Assembly (NCBI GenBank): GCA_963576725.1
Contig: OY755241.1
Coordinates: forward strand, 77,548,701 to 77,612,700
Source: Azorinus chamasolen
Lineage: Eukaryota; Mollusca; Bivalvia; Cardiida; Solecurtidae
Reading direction: 5' to 3'
Length of the DNA: 64,000 nt
A program made the translations under genes and the position numbers. Shown here one piece after another: positions 54,549 through 63,921 of the stretch. Every line of letters starts with the position of its first letter. Positions within the stretch are counted from its first letter, which is position 1. The notes beneath the pieces were generated by a model. That model made no database searches. It had not been told where the DNA came from and was given only the letters and a program-made list of their open reading frames with translations.

Positions 54549-54797
54549 TTAACCCTTCACTTGCTGAATTTTAAAACACATTTCTCCTTCTTTACCCATG
54601 TCCTGTTGTATAATTACATAAATCTTCACTGTGTACAAGCATTTCGCTGTGAAATCACTGCTGTGGAGTGCACTGGTTGCACAATCAACTTGAAATAGTG
54701 CAGACCTTGATGAGACAGCTCCTACAGGAGCTGTCTCATCTGGGTCTTCACTATTTACAGGTAGGTATATTGACGTGAATAGCAAGCGAAGGGTTAA
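54549..54797 (-). mobile_element. Family D TTAA MITE, copy 3
   Basis: ttaacccttcacttgctgaa to aagcgaagggttaa. Centre gacagctcctacaggagctg. Confidence 0.85.
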
Positions 54798-54934
54798 GAT
54801 TACTTAGTGATGAAATTCAAAGAAATGTTTTCAGCGACAACATACACTGCTTGGACCTAAAGTGGGTAAAATAATTCTATGTAAGTATATAGGGCAATTA
54901 AATATGGTGCTTTCATACCATCTGAATGACATTC

Positions 54935-55157
54935 TTTAACTCTGTATTCCTTTTACTGCCTTTTCAAGCTGAGTAGATCCAGATCAAAAACTGTCTGATC
55001 AGAGCCTGTATTGTATGCTGATGAAAGAAAATAGATGTGATTGTAGTTTCTACCGTCACAATTTTTTATCTTGTTCCTATACTGTAGCAAAACCCGGCTA
55101 ATTAATATGTATATTGTCTTTATTTCTAAAATGAATATTAATGATGTAAAGGGTTAT
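54935..55157 (-). mobile_element. Degenerate family A MITE
   Basis: ttaactctgtattcctttta to atgatgtaaagggttat. The left hairpin arm is mostly lost. Confidence 0.55.
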
Positions 55158-55293
55158 TCAAAAATGTAATTTGCTTCAAATTTCTCCCATTTGTTTTATT
55201 GTTAAGTTGTTTGGATTCTGATGAGGTACCAAGTGGCTCTACATGTTATATGGATCCAATGGTAATGATAAACTCCCACCACTTAACAAGTTT

Positions 55294-55432
55294 GTTAACC
55301 CATTCCATCATAGCCAGTTTTAAGACCCAGCCTCTTTGAATAAATCTACTGAAAAGGTGCATTTACTAGAACTATTTTTTTAGAATTGTGTTGTTTTGAA
55401 ATTATTGTGATAAATAGAGCATTTGCTCCTAT
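55294..55432 (-). mobile_element. Truncated family B MITE
   Basis: ttaacccattccatcatagc to gagcatttgctcctatgaat. It stops at the hairpin centre. Confidence 0.65.
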
Positions 55433-55554
55433 GAATTTTACAGAATCATCTAAAGGCATCAAGATGATTTTGCATTTCATTTGTTTGTTACTATATCAGC
55501 GGGATCCGCTCTACTTCTCTGGGGTACTAATAGCCTATAAGCCACTCGCTTGCT

Positions 55555-55880
55555 GTTTTTTTTAACTTTTACTTCATATCTTATAATATTCTTCATGTCT
55601 GCCTTATATCTCTATCTCTAATCTTCATCTCCTCAATCCTAACTTCAAACTTCTACTCTTCACTTCAACTGTTACTTCCTAACTCTCAATCTTCTCTCCC
55701 CTTATGTTCTCTTTCTTACCCTTAACTTCAACTCTCTCTCCATTCTCCTGATTCTAGCCACACCCACACATAATTCTCATCAACCAACCATCTTCTTCCA
55801 TTCATCTCTCATCATTCACCCTTCATTCTGTACAAACTCTTAATTACACTAATTACTGCCTCTCATACTAATCTGTTGTC
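55555..55880 (+). other. G-poor, pyrimidine-rich tract
   Basis: The top strand has very few G over more than 300 bp (for example tcttcatctcctcaatccta, cttctctccccttatgttct). C greatly exceeds G, so strand skew is extreme. No repeat unit or ORF was found. Confidence 0.7.
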
Positions 55881-56296
55881 TCCAGACCTTCCAAACCTAA
55901 ATCTTTGTTTATATCTTAGTGTCACCTTTAGAGGTTTAGCCACTGCTTAACTAACTTGTATTTGCACATGCTGGTCAGGCTGTCCTAATGTTTGTTTAAT
56001 TACATCAATACAACCAAAGACACAGGATAGCACTTGTTCATATACAACAGTCTGGTCATTAATGATATTTTGATAAGACTAATTATTATGCTCAACATGA
56101 CCAGCCCTTTCCATAGCTGTCTTCACAGATCAATCAGTTATATCAATTAACTAATATCTGTGTAGACTCAGCAGTGTACTAATTCTTCATAATTTATACA
56201 TTTCTTACAACACACTTCTAACTTATATCAAAACATAATATTTGAATACATTATGTGACAGGCCGGGTAAAGGTACTGGGTGAAAGATAGTAAGCG

Positions 56297-56368
56297 GTTC
56301 GGATAGCTCAGTGGTTAGAGCACTCGCCTTGTAAGTGAGGGTCCCGGGTTCGATCCCCGGTCTGGCTG
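56297..56368 (+). ncRNA. tRNA-Thr(TGT)-like sequence in TRIM-B 5' LTR
   Basis: A box TAGCTCAGTGGTTAGAGCA; anticodon arm ctcgc-cttgtaa-gtgag with anticodon TGT; T arm ccggg-ttcgatc-cccgg (B box GGTTCGATCCC). The acceptor arm pairs poorly (gttcgga against tctggct), so this is unlikely to be a working tRNA, but it could be a Pol III promoter. Confidence 0.7.
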
Positions 56369-56526
56369 CATGTTTTTCACCAGTCCTGTTACAGTTGGCG
56401 CCCAACTTGAAAATCGGACCCTGTGCACGCCCATGATTTCTGCTGCAGATTCGGCGAGAATCTCAGGGAAAAAGGGGGAGTAGTGTGACAGGCCGGGTAA
56501 AGGTACTGGGTGAAAGATAGTAAGCG

Positions 56527-56598
56527 GTTCGGATAGCTCAGTGGTTAGAGCACTTGCCTTGTAAGTGAGGGTCCCGGGTTCGATCCCCGGTCTGGCTG
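56527..56598 (+). ncRNA. tRNA-Thr(TGT)-like sequence in TRIM-B 3' LTR
   Basis: The same as the 5' LTR copy except c to t in the anticodon stem, turning a G-C/G-T region into cttgc. A and B boxes are intact. Confidence 0.7.
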
Positions 56599-56641
56599 CA
56601 TGTTTTTCACCAGTCCTGTTACAATTATATCATTTTCATAG

Positions 56642-56796
56642 CTCTGTGACAACTATATTGAGGTGCACACAAGTGAGGAGGAGATGAATGCAGCAACCAA
56701 TGCCAATGTGTTCATAACATTATACGGATCAAATTCAGACTCCGGGAGACGTCATCTCATTAAAAGCCAAACATCAAACGTTTCCAGGCGGGCCAG
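56642..56796 (+). CDS. PLAT-repeat exon (start of a PLAT domain)
   Basis: The acceptor ttttcatag and donor CCAG|gtagga bound LCDNYIEVHTSEEEMNAATN then ANVFITLYGSNSDSGRRHLI and KSQTSNVSRRA. It matches the start of an LH2 domain (Y-x-V-x-V-x-T-x...G-T-x-A-N-V-x-I-x-L-x-G-x-x-G-D-T-G-x-x-x-L). The 3' LTR of TRIM-B ends 18 nt upstream, so the branch point must lie in TRIM sequence. Entry phase 0 and exit phase 2 do not match the neighbouring recognised exons, so small exons may be missed or the gene may be decaying. Confidence 0.7.
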
Positions 56797-56899
56797 GTAG
56801 GATTTCAGTGTTTGCTGTACTGTAACATACAGACCTCATGAACAATAGCTGTGGCAAGCAATGCACATCTGTGACATAATGCATGCTTTCAGAATTTTG

Positions 56900-57066
56900 G
56901 CAACTGATCTAAATTAATTGCTGTTTAAAGTTTTTGGCCATTGCAAAATCATAGAATCAGATTCCACCAGCAAACAGAACAGACCCTGAGCAGACGACTT
57001 CTACAGGAGCTGTCTGATCTGTGTCTACTCTGTTTTCAAAGCAACACAATGGAGTTAAAGGTTTAA
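56900..57066 (+). mobile_element. Degenerate family A MITE
   Basis: Core gcaaacagaacagaccctga, centre cgacttctacaggagctgtc, end ggagttaaaggttta. The left end is lost. Confidence 0.6.
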
Positions 57067-57148
57067 AAAATTAGAATTAGTACTGCCAAGTTGCAGGATA
57101 TTGGTAGATGATTGCACAACTTTTGTTCCTACTGTCCATATTATTGTT

Positions 57149-57256
57149 CTTATAGGAGCGTTCTGTTTTACTTTCACCTTGCTTTAAGCAGTCACCTGCC
57201 TTTAACACAAAATACTTGATTTAATTTAGTGGCCGTTATAGAGAGGTTTTACTGTA
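57149..57256 (+). mobile_element. Right half of a family C MITE
   Basis: It starts at the hairpin centre (ataggagcgttctgttttac) and runs to gagaggttttactgta. Confidence 0.75.
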
Positions 57257-57387
57257 CTCTATTTGCAAAAGTGTGAGAAGGCATTTCTATCTGGTAACAG
57301 GTTAACACTTTCCCTCATATAAATGTGTTTTCACGCATTTGCAAACAGAGCAGAGTCAGGTGGTAGCTTGATACTTTCATCCTGCAT

Positions 57388-57618
57388 TCAACCATTTTAC
57401 CCTCATAGGCTATTTTTAGATACAACCTCTTTGACTGAAAAGGAGCATTTACTGGAAGAAAAGGAAACTTTTAGAATTGTTTAGTTTTGAAACCATTGTC
57501 ATAAATAGAGTGTTTGCTACTATGGAGCAAAATTATTAATGCTCTACTTATCACAATGGTGTCAAAAAGTGACTTACACATATTTGTCAAAAAATGTCAA
57601 TATGAGAGAATGGGTTAA
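57388..57618 (-). mobile_element. Family B MITE, copy 6
   Basis: ccattttaccctcataggct to gagagaatgggttaa. The centre is altered (tttgctactatggagcaaaa). Confidence 0.75.
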
Positions 57619-57914
57619 GAAATGACACTTAAGTCTATTCATTCAATGGTTGCTTTAGGCGGGTGCTGTATATTTTATTGCAGTAATGGTATTTATTCAC
57701 AATAGGCACTGAGCACATAGACTCCCTGTCTGTTACATCCAATAGCTTTAAAGAAAATTTAGTATTCCTAGTAGATAGATGGCTGTGATACATTCAAATG
57801 AAGCTCTTGAATGTGTGCATGATAGGGTTAAACCATTAACAACTGATTTTAATTACCTTGCATGCCAATGTTCTTTTAACATTTTACCTGATAGCCATTC
57901 CTTATGGCACATTT

Positions 57915-57990
57915 CGAGGGCTTGGTGCAAAACTATTCTAACTCCTTCACTTTGTGAAGGAGTTAGAATAGTTTTGCACCAAGCCCTCGA
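57915..57990. repeat. Hairpin family E, copy 2
   Basis: cgagggcttggtgcaaaact with a perfect mirror ending accaagccctcg. The loop is tcactttgtgaag. Confidence 0.9.
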
Positions 57991-58059
57991 TTTGTAATCA
58001 GAATAGACCAAGATCAGAGAGCTCCTGTAGGAGCTGTCTGATCAGGGAACATGAATATT

Positions 58060-58600
58060 CATCAAGGTATGGGTTAATATGGTCTTTTAAAGTGTTCTTC
58101 TGATTACAAAGAAGATGAGATAATATTATGAATGAAGAATATCCGTACAACTAATATTTATGAAAAAATTATAGAAAGTTATTTTTTTCTTTCACCACTC
58201 AAAAAATTTGGAGCATAAAATGTTACCTGTTCTTCTACTCATTTGTCCATTTGTGTAGTGGCATCTGAAAATTGGCTTCTTACTGACAGTTGTTTGATTG
58301 CATGAGACTTTTAGGCAATACAATATACAATGTAACATCAAAATACATGTTAAGATTAAATTTGTATGCACTTTGCCAAAATTTGGATGACTTAAAGTTA
58401 TGATCTCTTTTCAGACATAATAGTTAGCATTTGTGTCCTTGGGAGGCATTGTAGTTTCAGAGAGGATTAATTAGCATTTAAACAACTACAATGATTAATC
58501 TGCATCACAATTAGAAAGAACAACAACATTAATACATTTAGTAAGGGTATTACAAGTTGTTGGTTATTTGTGATATAAGTAATGGATACAAATATGAAGC
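58060..58600. other. Intron, nothing recognised
   Basis: AT-rich sequence without repeat or exon signals that I can defend. Confidence 0.35.
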
Positions 58601-58601
58601 T

Positions 58602-58855
58602 GTTAAACCCTTATTTCATGAATATTCATGTAAGAAATAATGACATTATGAGTATCAGCTAGCTGAATATTTATGATGGCAATATGAACACAAGATTCGA
58701 TTGCCTTGACAGAAACTGTAGAATATGATCTATATAATTCCATAAGCAAACAAAGCAGACCCTGTAATCAAACAGCCCATATAAGGGCTATCTAATCTGG
58801 GTCTGCTCCGTTTGTAAAAGCATTGAAAGGCTTATTTATGAAGTAAAGTGTTAAT
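58602..58855 (+). mobile_element. Family A MITE
   Basis: ttaaacccttatttcatgaa to gaagtaaagtgttaa. Core gcaaacaaagcagaccctgt. Confidence 0.75.
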
Positions 58856-59114
58856 TACTGTAGCAAAATGGAACTGGTTGTTTTACAGCATGAGTTGTCT
58901 GAGGTAATGTATTGTGTAGCTTGGACTCCAGATTTATATTGTCCTCTTGTGGTCACATAACAACATTTTCTACCTGTTTTAATATTAAACAAGAAAAAGA
59001 AGTGTGTACTTTAACACTCACTTTGTTCTATGTGTATCAGAAATAATGTAATGGTTTTGCCAGATGGTCAAATTCATATTTTGTTTTTCTTATTTAGTAA
59101 TATTTACACATGTT

Positions 59115-59195
59115 ACATAGATGGACATGGTTGCCTAGTGGATAAAGGGTTCACTTTTCAAGTTGGAAGAGGTGGGATCAACCCAAGGGCAAAGC
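59115..59195 (+). mobile_element. tRNA-derived SINE-like remnant
   Basis: catggttgcctagtggataa resembles a tRNA A box region and gtgggatcaacccaaggg a degraded B box. No tail or target duplication seen. Confidence 0.4.
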
Positions 59196-59394
59196 CTACG
59201 AAAGATTCCAAGATTTCCCACTTTTAGAATTCAGCATATTTGAGTAGTGCTAGTACTGGCTGGACTTGTGTCAGGATAATTAGACAGTGTGTGTCAAAAA
59301 TCCCACCATATAACATGCTTTATACTAGACACATGACAGAACTAGGGAACCCAAATAGAGTTAATCTATATTTGAATTCTCCCGTCAGTGCGGC

Positions 59395-59645
59395 TAGCCC
59401 TTTGCTCCACAATTTTTTGCATCAGAAATAATGCATTCATGAATATTGATGAGCTTAATATTCATAATGGTATATACATAAACAAAAACAAGTTTTACCC
59501 TGGTAAAAAATGTAGAATCAGATCTATAGAAATCCATAAGAAAACAGCAGACCCTGATTAGATGGCTCCAATACAGGCCATCTGATCTAAGTCTACTCTG
59601 TTTGCAAGAGCATTCAAAGGTATATCGATGGAGAAAGTGGATGTT
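59395..59645 (+). mobile_element. Family A MITE
   Basis: gccctttgctccacaatttt to gatggagaaagtggatgtta. The centre gatggctccaatacaggcca is diverged. Confidence 0.6.
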
Positions 59646-59732
59646 AATGCTAGATAGTAAAATACAGAAGGCCAACAAACAATGTTAAATGATGCATGCA
59701 CATAATGTAACTCAAGGATCAGATTCTTATAA

Positions 59733-59809
59733 CGAGGGCTTGGTGGAAAACTATTCTAACTCCTTCACTTTAGTGAAGGAGTTAGAATAGTTTTGCACCA
59801 AGCCCTCGA
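59733..59809. repeat. Hairpin family E, copy 3
   Basis: cgagggcttggtggaaaact with mirror agttttgcaccaagccctcg and loop cttcactttagtgaag. Confidence 0.9.
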
Positions 59810-60243
59810 TAAGGTGATGCCGGAGATGTGTTTTTCCAACAGAGTACTTGTCTATATTTAGTACTGCTATTCTGCAAGTACAATGTACTTTGTAACATGT
59901 GAACTGATTGATAAAAGGTATCTTGTGGGTTCTTGCAGTTTGCAAGTGTAGACTAAAAGCAACTTCCTTTTGACTTGTTACCAAGGTCTACATTTTCTAG
60001 TTCAGTAAGGAAACACTACAGAGACTGTTGTATTTCAAAAATGGCTAACCAATTCAGATGCCACATCTGCAGCATGGTGTCTTATAAGGGTCTACACTGT
60101 TTGCAAAGCCACAAGGTACTTTACTTATGGAGTGGCTTTTTTGTCAGACACCCAGTAACATGTACACATGCTGTGGTGCCTCTGAAGAACAGGAATGCTT
60201 TGGGGTTGACTTTTGATGTCACCTGTGTTTTTGCTCTTCAAAG

Positions 60244-61075
60244 CCCTGTTCCTACTTCCTGGATTGGCCCCCCGGTAACTCCCGGATGTGTGGTCAGGGG
60301 GAAACCGTGTCAAACCGTTTCAAACTGGGAATACATCCCTGGCGGCACCGTTAACATCCGGGAAGATCCCTGATGAACCGTATTGATCCCGCTTAATCTG
60401 GTAGACAGCCCCGGATGTTTTAAAATGTTTAAACAACCAGGAGTCACCGGGAAAGATATCCAAACCGGCTTAATCCTGGCAATTCCGGGACAGTGCCGGT
60501 ATATTCCGGTGCAGGTCAGGGTTTCTACCATGGCTTTACCGTGATAGTCCCTAGTAATCCAGGATGTTGGCGAGCACCTCATTCACTATATACCTTTGGT
60601 GAACACCCGGCATTGGGCCGGTATAGCTCCGGTGTACAACGGTATAGTCCCGTTTTGTACCGGAGGAGTTAGGGACTGGCAAGGCATGAGCGGGTCTGTC
60701 TGACGGTCAAACCCCATTTATACCTGGATAACGCCGGCTTGTCACCGGCGCACACCCGGGATATGACCGGGTGATACCGACTGCCAACGCTGCACTACCG
60801 GCTACGACCGTGGTCACACCGGATTGTATCGTGTTCAACCTGGAAAACGCCGGCTCTACACCGTAAATACACTGTGCCAAACCGGAAACTAACCGGGATA
60901 GTCCGGGGTCAAACTGGAAGATCCTGCTTCTAAATCAGGGAAACGCCGGGGGGAAACGCCGGGGCAACGTCAGGAAGAAATAAGGCCCCCGTATCATCCC
61001 GGATGCCGCCTATTTCTTCGCCGGGAGGTACCTTGGGGTACCGGGACCAGCACCGTGACAGTGGGAACGGGGCTT
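60244..61075 (+). repeat. Helically phased degenerate CCGG array
   Basis: A CCGG-like motif (CCGG, CCGT, CCCG, CCTG, CTGG) recurs every 10-11 bp. Positions read directly: 60,305, 315, 325, 337, 348, 358, 368, 378, 388, 398, 409; then 60,607, 618, 629, 639, 649, 660; then 60,734, 745, 756, 767, 777, 787, 798, 808, 819, 829, 839, 850, 861, 872, 882, 893, 903. Spacers are mostly A/T-rich and unrelated to each other (ccgttaacat, ccgggaagat, ccctgatgaa, ccgtattgat, cccgcttaat). GC content is far above the surroundings. It is not coding: the period is not a multiple of three and frames are broken. Confidence 0.85.
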
Positions 61076-61458
61076 AACAGTATTCCTAGAAACATGTGAA
61101 ACATCCATGGCATGTGTGCCTTCAGATGCATTTGTTTTGAAAACTGTCACATCAGAATGTTTGTAACTAAAGTGTTAAAAAACTTGATGTTAAATCAGTT
61201 GGTTCTGCTCTGTCATTGTCATCTACTACAAAATCCTTTAAAGAGAAGTTTCTCCAGTTTCCTTCTATATTATGATTTGGGTGTGATACAGGTTTGAACC
61301 TGTTTAGATGAAGAGTTACTTCTCAATCTGTTTGAAGAGCTAATCGGAAATTGACTGCTAGCTTGCAAAGAGTTAGTTTCAACTCAAATACCGTTAGATA
61401 ACTATTGTTTAGTATTTAACTGGTGTCTTTACTGACTGACAACTTTGTGGTGTATTTC

Positions 61459-61695
61459 TGTTAACTCATTCCCTCATATAAACACCTTTTCATGCCTATG
61501 CAAACAGAGTAGACCTAGATCAGATGACTCCTATAGGAGTCATATGATCTGGGTCTGCTCTGTTTGCTTATGACATGGATTTTATTCCATAGTTTTTGTC
61601 TAAGCAAAACAATCCCTTGAAAATGTTAAATTGTAAAGAGCATCTGTAAAATTATTATTTCTTTCATATTGTAATGAACAGGGAAAGTTTTAATG
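61459..61695 (-). mobile_element. Family A MITE
   Basis: ttaactcattccctcatata to acagggaaagttttaa. Core agatgactcctataggagtc. Confidence 0.8.
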
Positions 61696-61837
61696 CATTT
61701 CTGTTTCTTGACATTAACCATGGACTTATTTAATCTCTACATTACAATGTACTTGTTTTCAGGCTGACGGACTTTCCTTAATCTTAAATTCTTAATTATT
61801 TCTATTCCGGCTTTATAAGTACAAACAATAACCTCAC

Positions 61838-61985
61838 TTAACCCATTTCCTTCATATAAAATCCTTTTAACTCCTTTGCTAACAGAGTTGACCCAGACCA
61901 GATGGCTCATACATAAGCTGTCTGATCTGGGTCTACTCCATTTGCAAAGACGTAAAAAGGTGTTTATTTGAAGGAAAGGGTTAGG
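61838..61985 (+). mobile_element. Shortened family A MITE
   Basis: ttaacccatttccttcatat to gaaggaaagggttag. Both interior flanks are deleted, leaving ends plus hairpin. Confidence 0.75.
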
Positions 61986-62011
61986 TCTTTTATACAGAGC
62001 GGTCTCCATAC

Positions 62012-62261
62012 TTAACCCTTCGCTTGCTAATCGCGTCAATATACCTACCTGTAAATAGTGAAGACCCAGATGAGACAGCTCCTGCAGGAGCTGTCTCATC
62101 AGGGTCTGCACTATTTACAAGTTGATTGTGCAACCAGTACACTCCACAGCAGTGATTGCACAGCGAAATACTTGTACACAGTGAAGATATATGTAATTAT
62201 ACAACAGGGCATGGGTAAAGAAGGAGAAATGTGTTTTAAAATTCAGCAAGCGAAGGGTTAA
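62012..62261 (+). mobile_element. Family D TTAA MITE, copy 4 (reference)
   Basis: ttaacccttcgcttgctaat to agcaagcgaagggttaa. The centre gagacagctcctgcaggagc is a perfect palindrome. Confidence 0.9.
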
Positions 62262-62834
62262 ACACTGATGGGCTTTTCCACTCTGAAACTTGAGCTTTGA
62301 AAGGTCTATGAAATGATAATGTGGTAGGAATTGTCATAAGTTGACTAGAGCTAGATTTACCAGTGTATTTATTGGGGTTTCAAAATAGTTGATTGACAGT
62401 CATTAAAATGAAAACTAGACATCTGTCTATATATGTACATGTATGCCATTGTATGATATAATTAAGTAACTGAGATTAAGATAGATTAATGATATCTCTT
62501 TCTACATTATACTCTGAAATAAAGCAAGACAACTCAATATCATGGCTATCTTTTGTTCTTTTCTTAGTAATACTATTAACAAAGTGCAAATATTTCATTA
62601 ACAAAATGTAAAATCCATTTTAACTAATTACAGAACTGTTGGCACAGGTGGCAAGCTCTAATTGCATGCAATTTAAGTAATTTTCATATGATTTTGTGAA
62701 AAAGTTGAGTCACTATTCACTGATATTCACAATCCAATATGTATTGAATTCTTCCTGATTTTGCATGTAAATGAAGTTTGATTTATTAAAAACCTTAACG
62801 TTTTTCTCTACTCATGACTTTATACTCAATCCAG
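62262..62834. other. Intron before PLAT exon
   Basis: AT-rich, no element or exon recognised. Confidence 0.35.
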
Positions 62835-62983
62835 GTGGACAAGTTTGTTCTGGAGGCAGTTGACCTTGATGACCTTGAAAAGCTGGTTGTTGCTAAGGGT
62901 CCAGGGAAGCCATGGTTACTGGAAAAGATCATGGTGAAGAAGGGAGAATTTGCTGGCGAGGAGCATGTGTTTATGTGTAACAG
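62835..62983 (+). CDS. PLAT-repeat exon
   Basis: The acceptor tcaatccag and donor CAG|gtgagt bound VDKFVLEAVDLDDLEKLVVA then KGPGKPWLLEKIMVKKGEFA and GEEHVFMCN. It matches the second half of an LH2 domain (V-D-x-F-x-x-E-A-V-D-L-x-D-L-x-K-L...P-W-x-L-x-K-I-x-V) and the inter-domain F-x-C-N-R-W. It leaves in phase 2 and joins the next exon in frame to complete the R of C-N-R-W. Confidence 0.85.
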
Positions 62984-63062
62984 GTGAGTGACACTATGAA
63001 GTCTTTAGTTATAATGATGGTATAAAACTGTAACAGTTTAAGCCATATTCTGTTAGCAAGGA

Positions 63063-63243
63063 CCTGGGTCCATGCTTATAAAGCTTTTAGTTGAGTCTGA
63101 GATCGTTCTCAAGCTTTTGATTGGTCAGATTTGAGCCTTTGGCTCAAATCTGACCAATCAAAAGCTTGAAAACTCAAATCTGACCAATCAAAAGCCTGAG
63201 AACGAAACTCAGACTCAACTAAAAGCTTTATAAGCAAGGACCT
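63063..63243. mobile_element. Palindromic MITE family G, copy 2
   Basis: gggtccatgcttataaagct at the left, mirrored by aaaagctttataagcaagga at the right. One inner segment (tcaaatctgaccaatcaaaa) is duplicated in the right arm. Confidence 0.8.
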
Positions 63244-63513
63244 GACTCATAGTTGTACTCTTATAAGAGTCAAAGCTGTGAATTAATCCTTTGACTGCAG
63301 GAAACCAGTGTACTGCCATTTCCAAACAGTGCAGACCAAGATCAGATGAATTATAGCTCTCTGATTAGGGTCTACATTGTTTGTCGTCTAAAATATTCTC
63401 TTGCAAATTTAAGCCTTTCATAGTGGACGATTCTATCATTAAACGATGATTGTCCATTTCACTTTGAATATTGAGCATTCAGTTATTTAACCTTTACCTC
63501 ATTGAGAATCCTT

Positions 63514-63762
63514 TTAACCCTTTCCTCGATAGGCTATTTTTAGACACAATCTCTTTGAATCAATCTACCGAAAATGATCATTTACTAGTGAAAAGGAGCA
63601 TTTACTAGTGAAAAGGAAAAGTTTAGAATTTTTTAGTTTTGCAACCATTGTGATAAATAGTGCGTTTGCTCCTGTAGGAGCAAATGCTCTATTTATCACA
63701 ATGGTTTCATAAAGTGGCTTTTACAGACGGAAGAAAGGCTTATTTATGGAGGAAAGGGATAA
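63514..63762 (-). mobile_element. Family B MITE, copy 7
   Basis: ttaaccctttcctcgatagg to ggaggaaagggataa. The segment catttactagtgaaaaggag is duplicated near the left end. Confidence 0.8.
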
Positions 63763-63921
63763 TGCCTTTGCAAACAGAATAGATCCAGTTCAGACGGCTA
63801 CAAAAATGTAATTGAAAATATTTTATAAGGATTTTATTTTAGCAATGTATAAGAATAATTTGAGTTATTATGACAAGCACACTTTGAAGGGAAAGTGAAG
63901 TCGAATTGTGTATATTTGTAG

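Larger units (their letters stand above)
56254..56623 (+). mobile_element. TRIM-B: young miniature LTR retrotransposon with tRNA-like LTRs
   Basis: LTRs of 140 bp at 56,254-56,393 and 56,484-56,623 differ at one base (cactcgcc/cacttgcc). They start TGTGACAGG and end CCTGTTACA. The flanks are atta on both sides, a 4 bp target duplication. Two bases after the 5' LTR lies TGGCGCCCAAC, a lysine-type primer site; immediately before the 3' LTR is the polypurine tract agggaaaaagggggagtag. The 90 bp interior is non-coding. Each LTR contains a 72 nt tRNA-like sequence with perfect A and B boxes. Related to TRIM-A by primer site, polypurine tract and LTR ends. Confidence 0.9.

Noticed and set aside
56223..56405. 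Minus-strand ORF RPGIEPGTLTYKASALTTEL
   Set aside because: It is the well-known antisense reading of a tRNA T arm and anticodon region, here in the TRIM-B LTR.
56297..56598. Two functional tRNA-Thr genes in tandem
   Set aside because: They lie inside LTR-like repeats with primer site and polypurine tract, and the acceptor stem pairs poorly.
60043..60110. C2H2-like finger FRCHICSMVSYKGLHCLQSH
   Set aside because: The second half is a translation of a family A remnant (gggtctacactgtttgcaaa). No splice sites or further fingers.
60125..60582. ORFs on both strands in the CCGG array
   Set aside because: They follow from low stop density in GC-rich sequence. The 10-11 bp period breaks frame continually.
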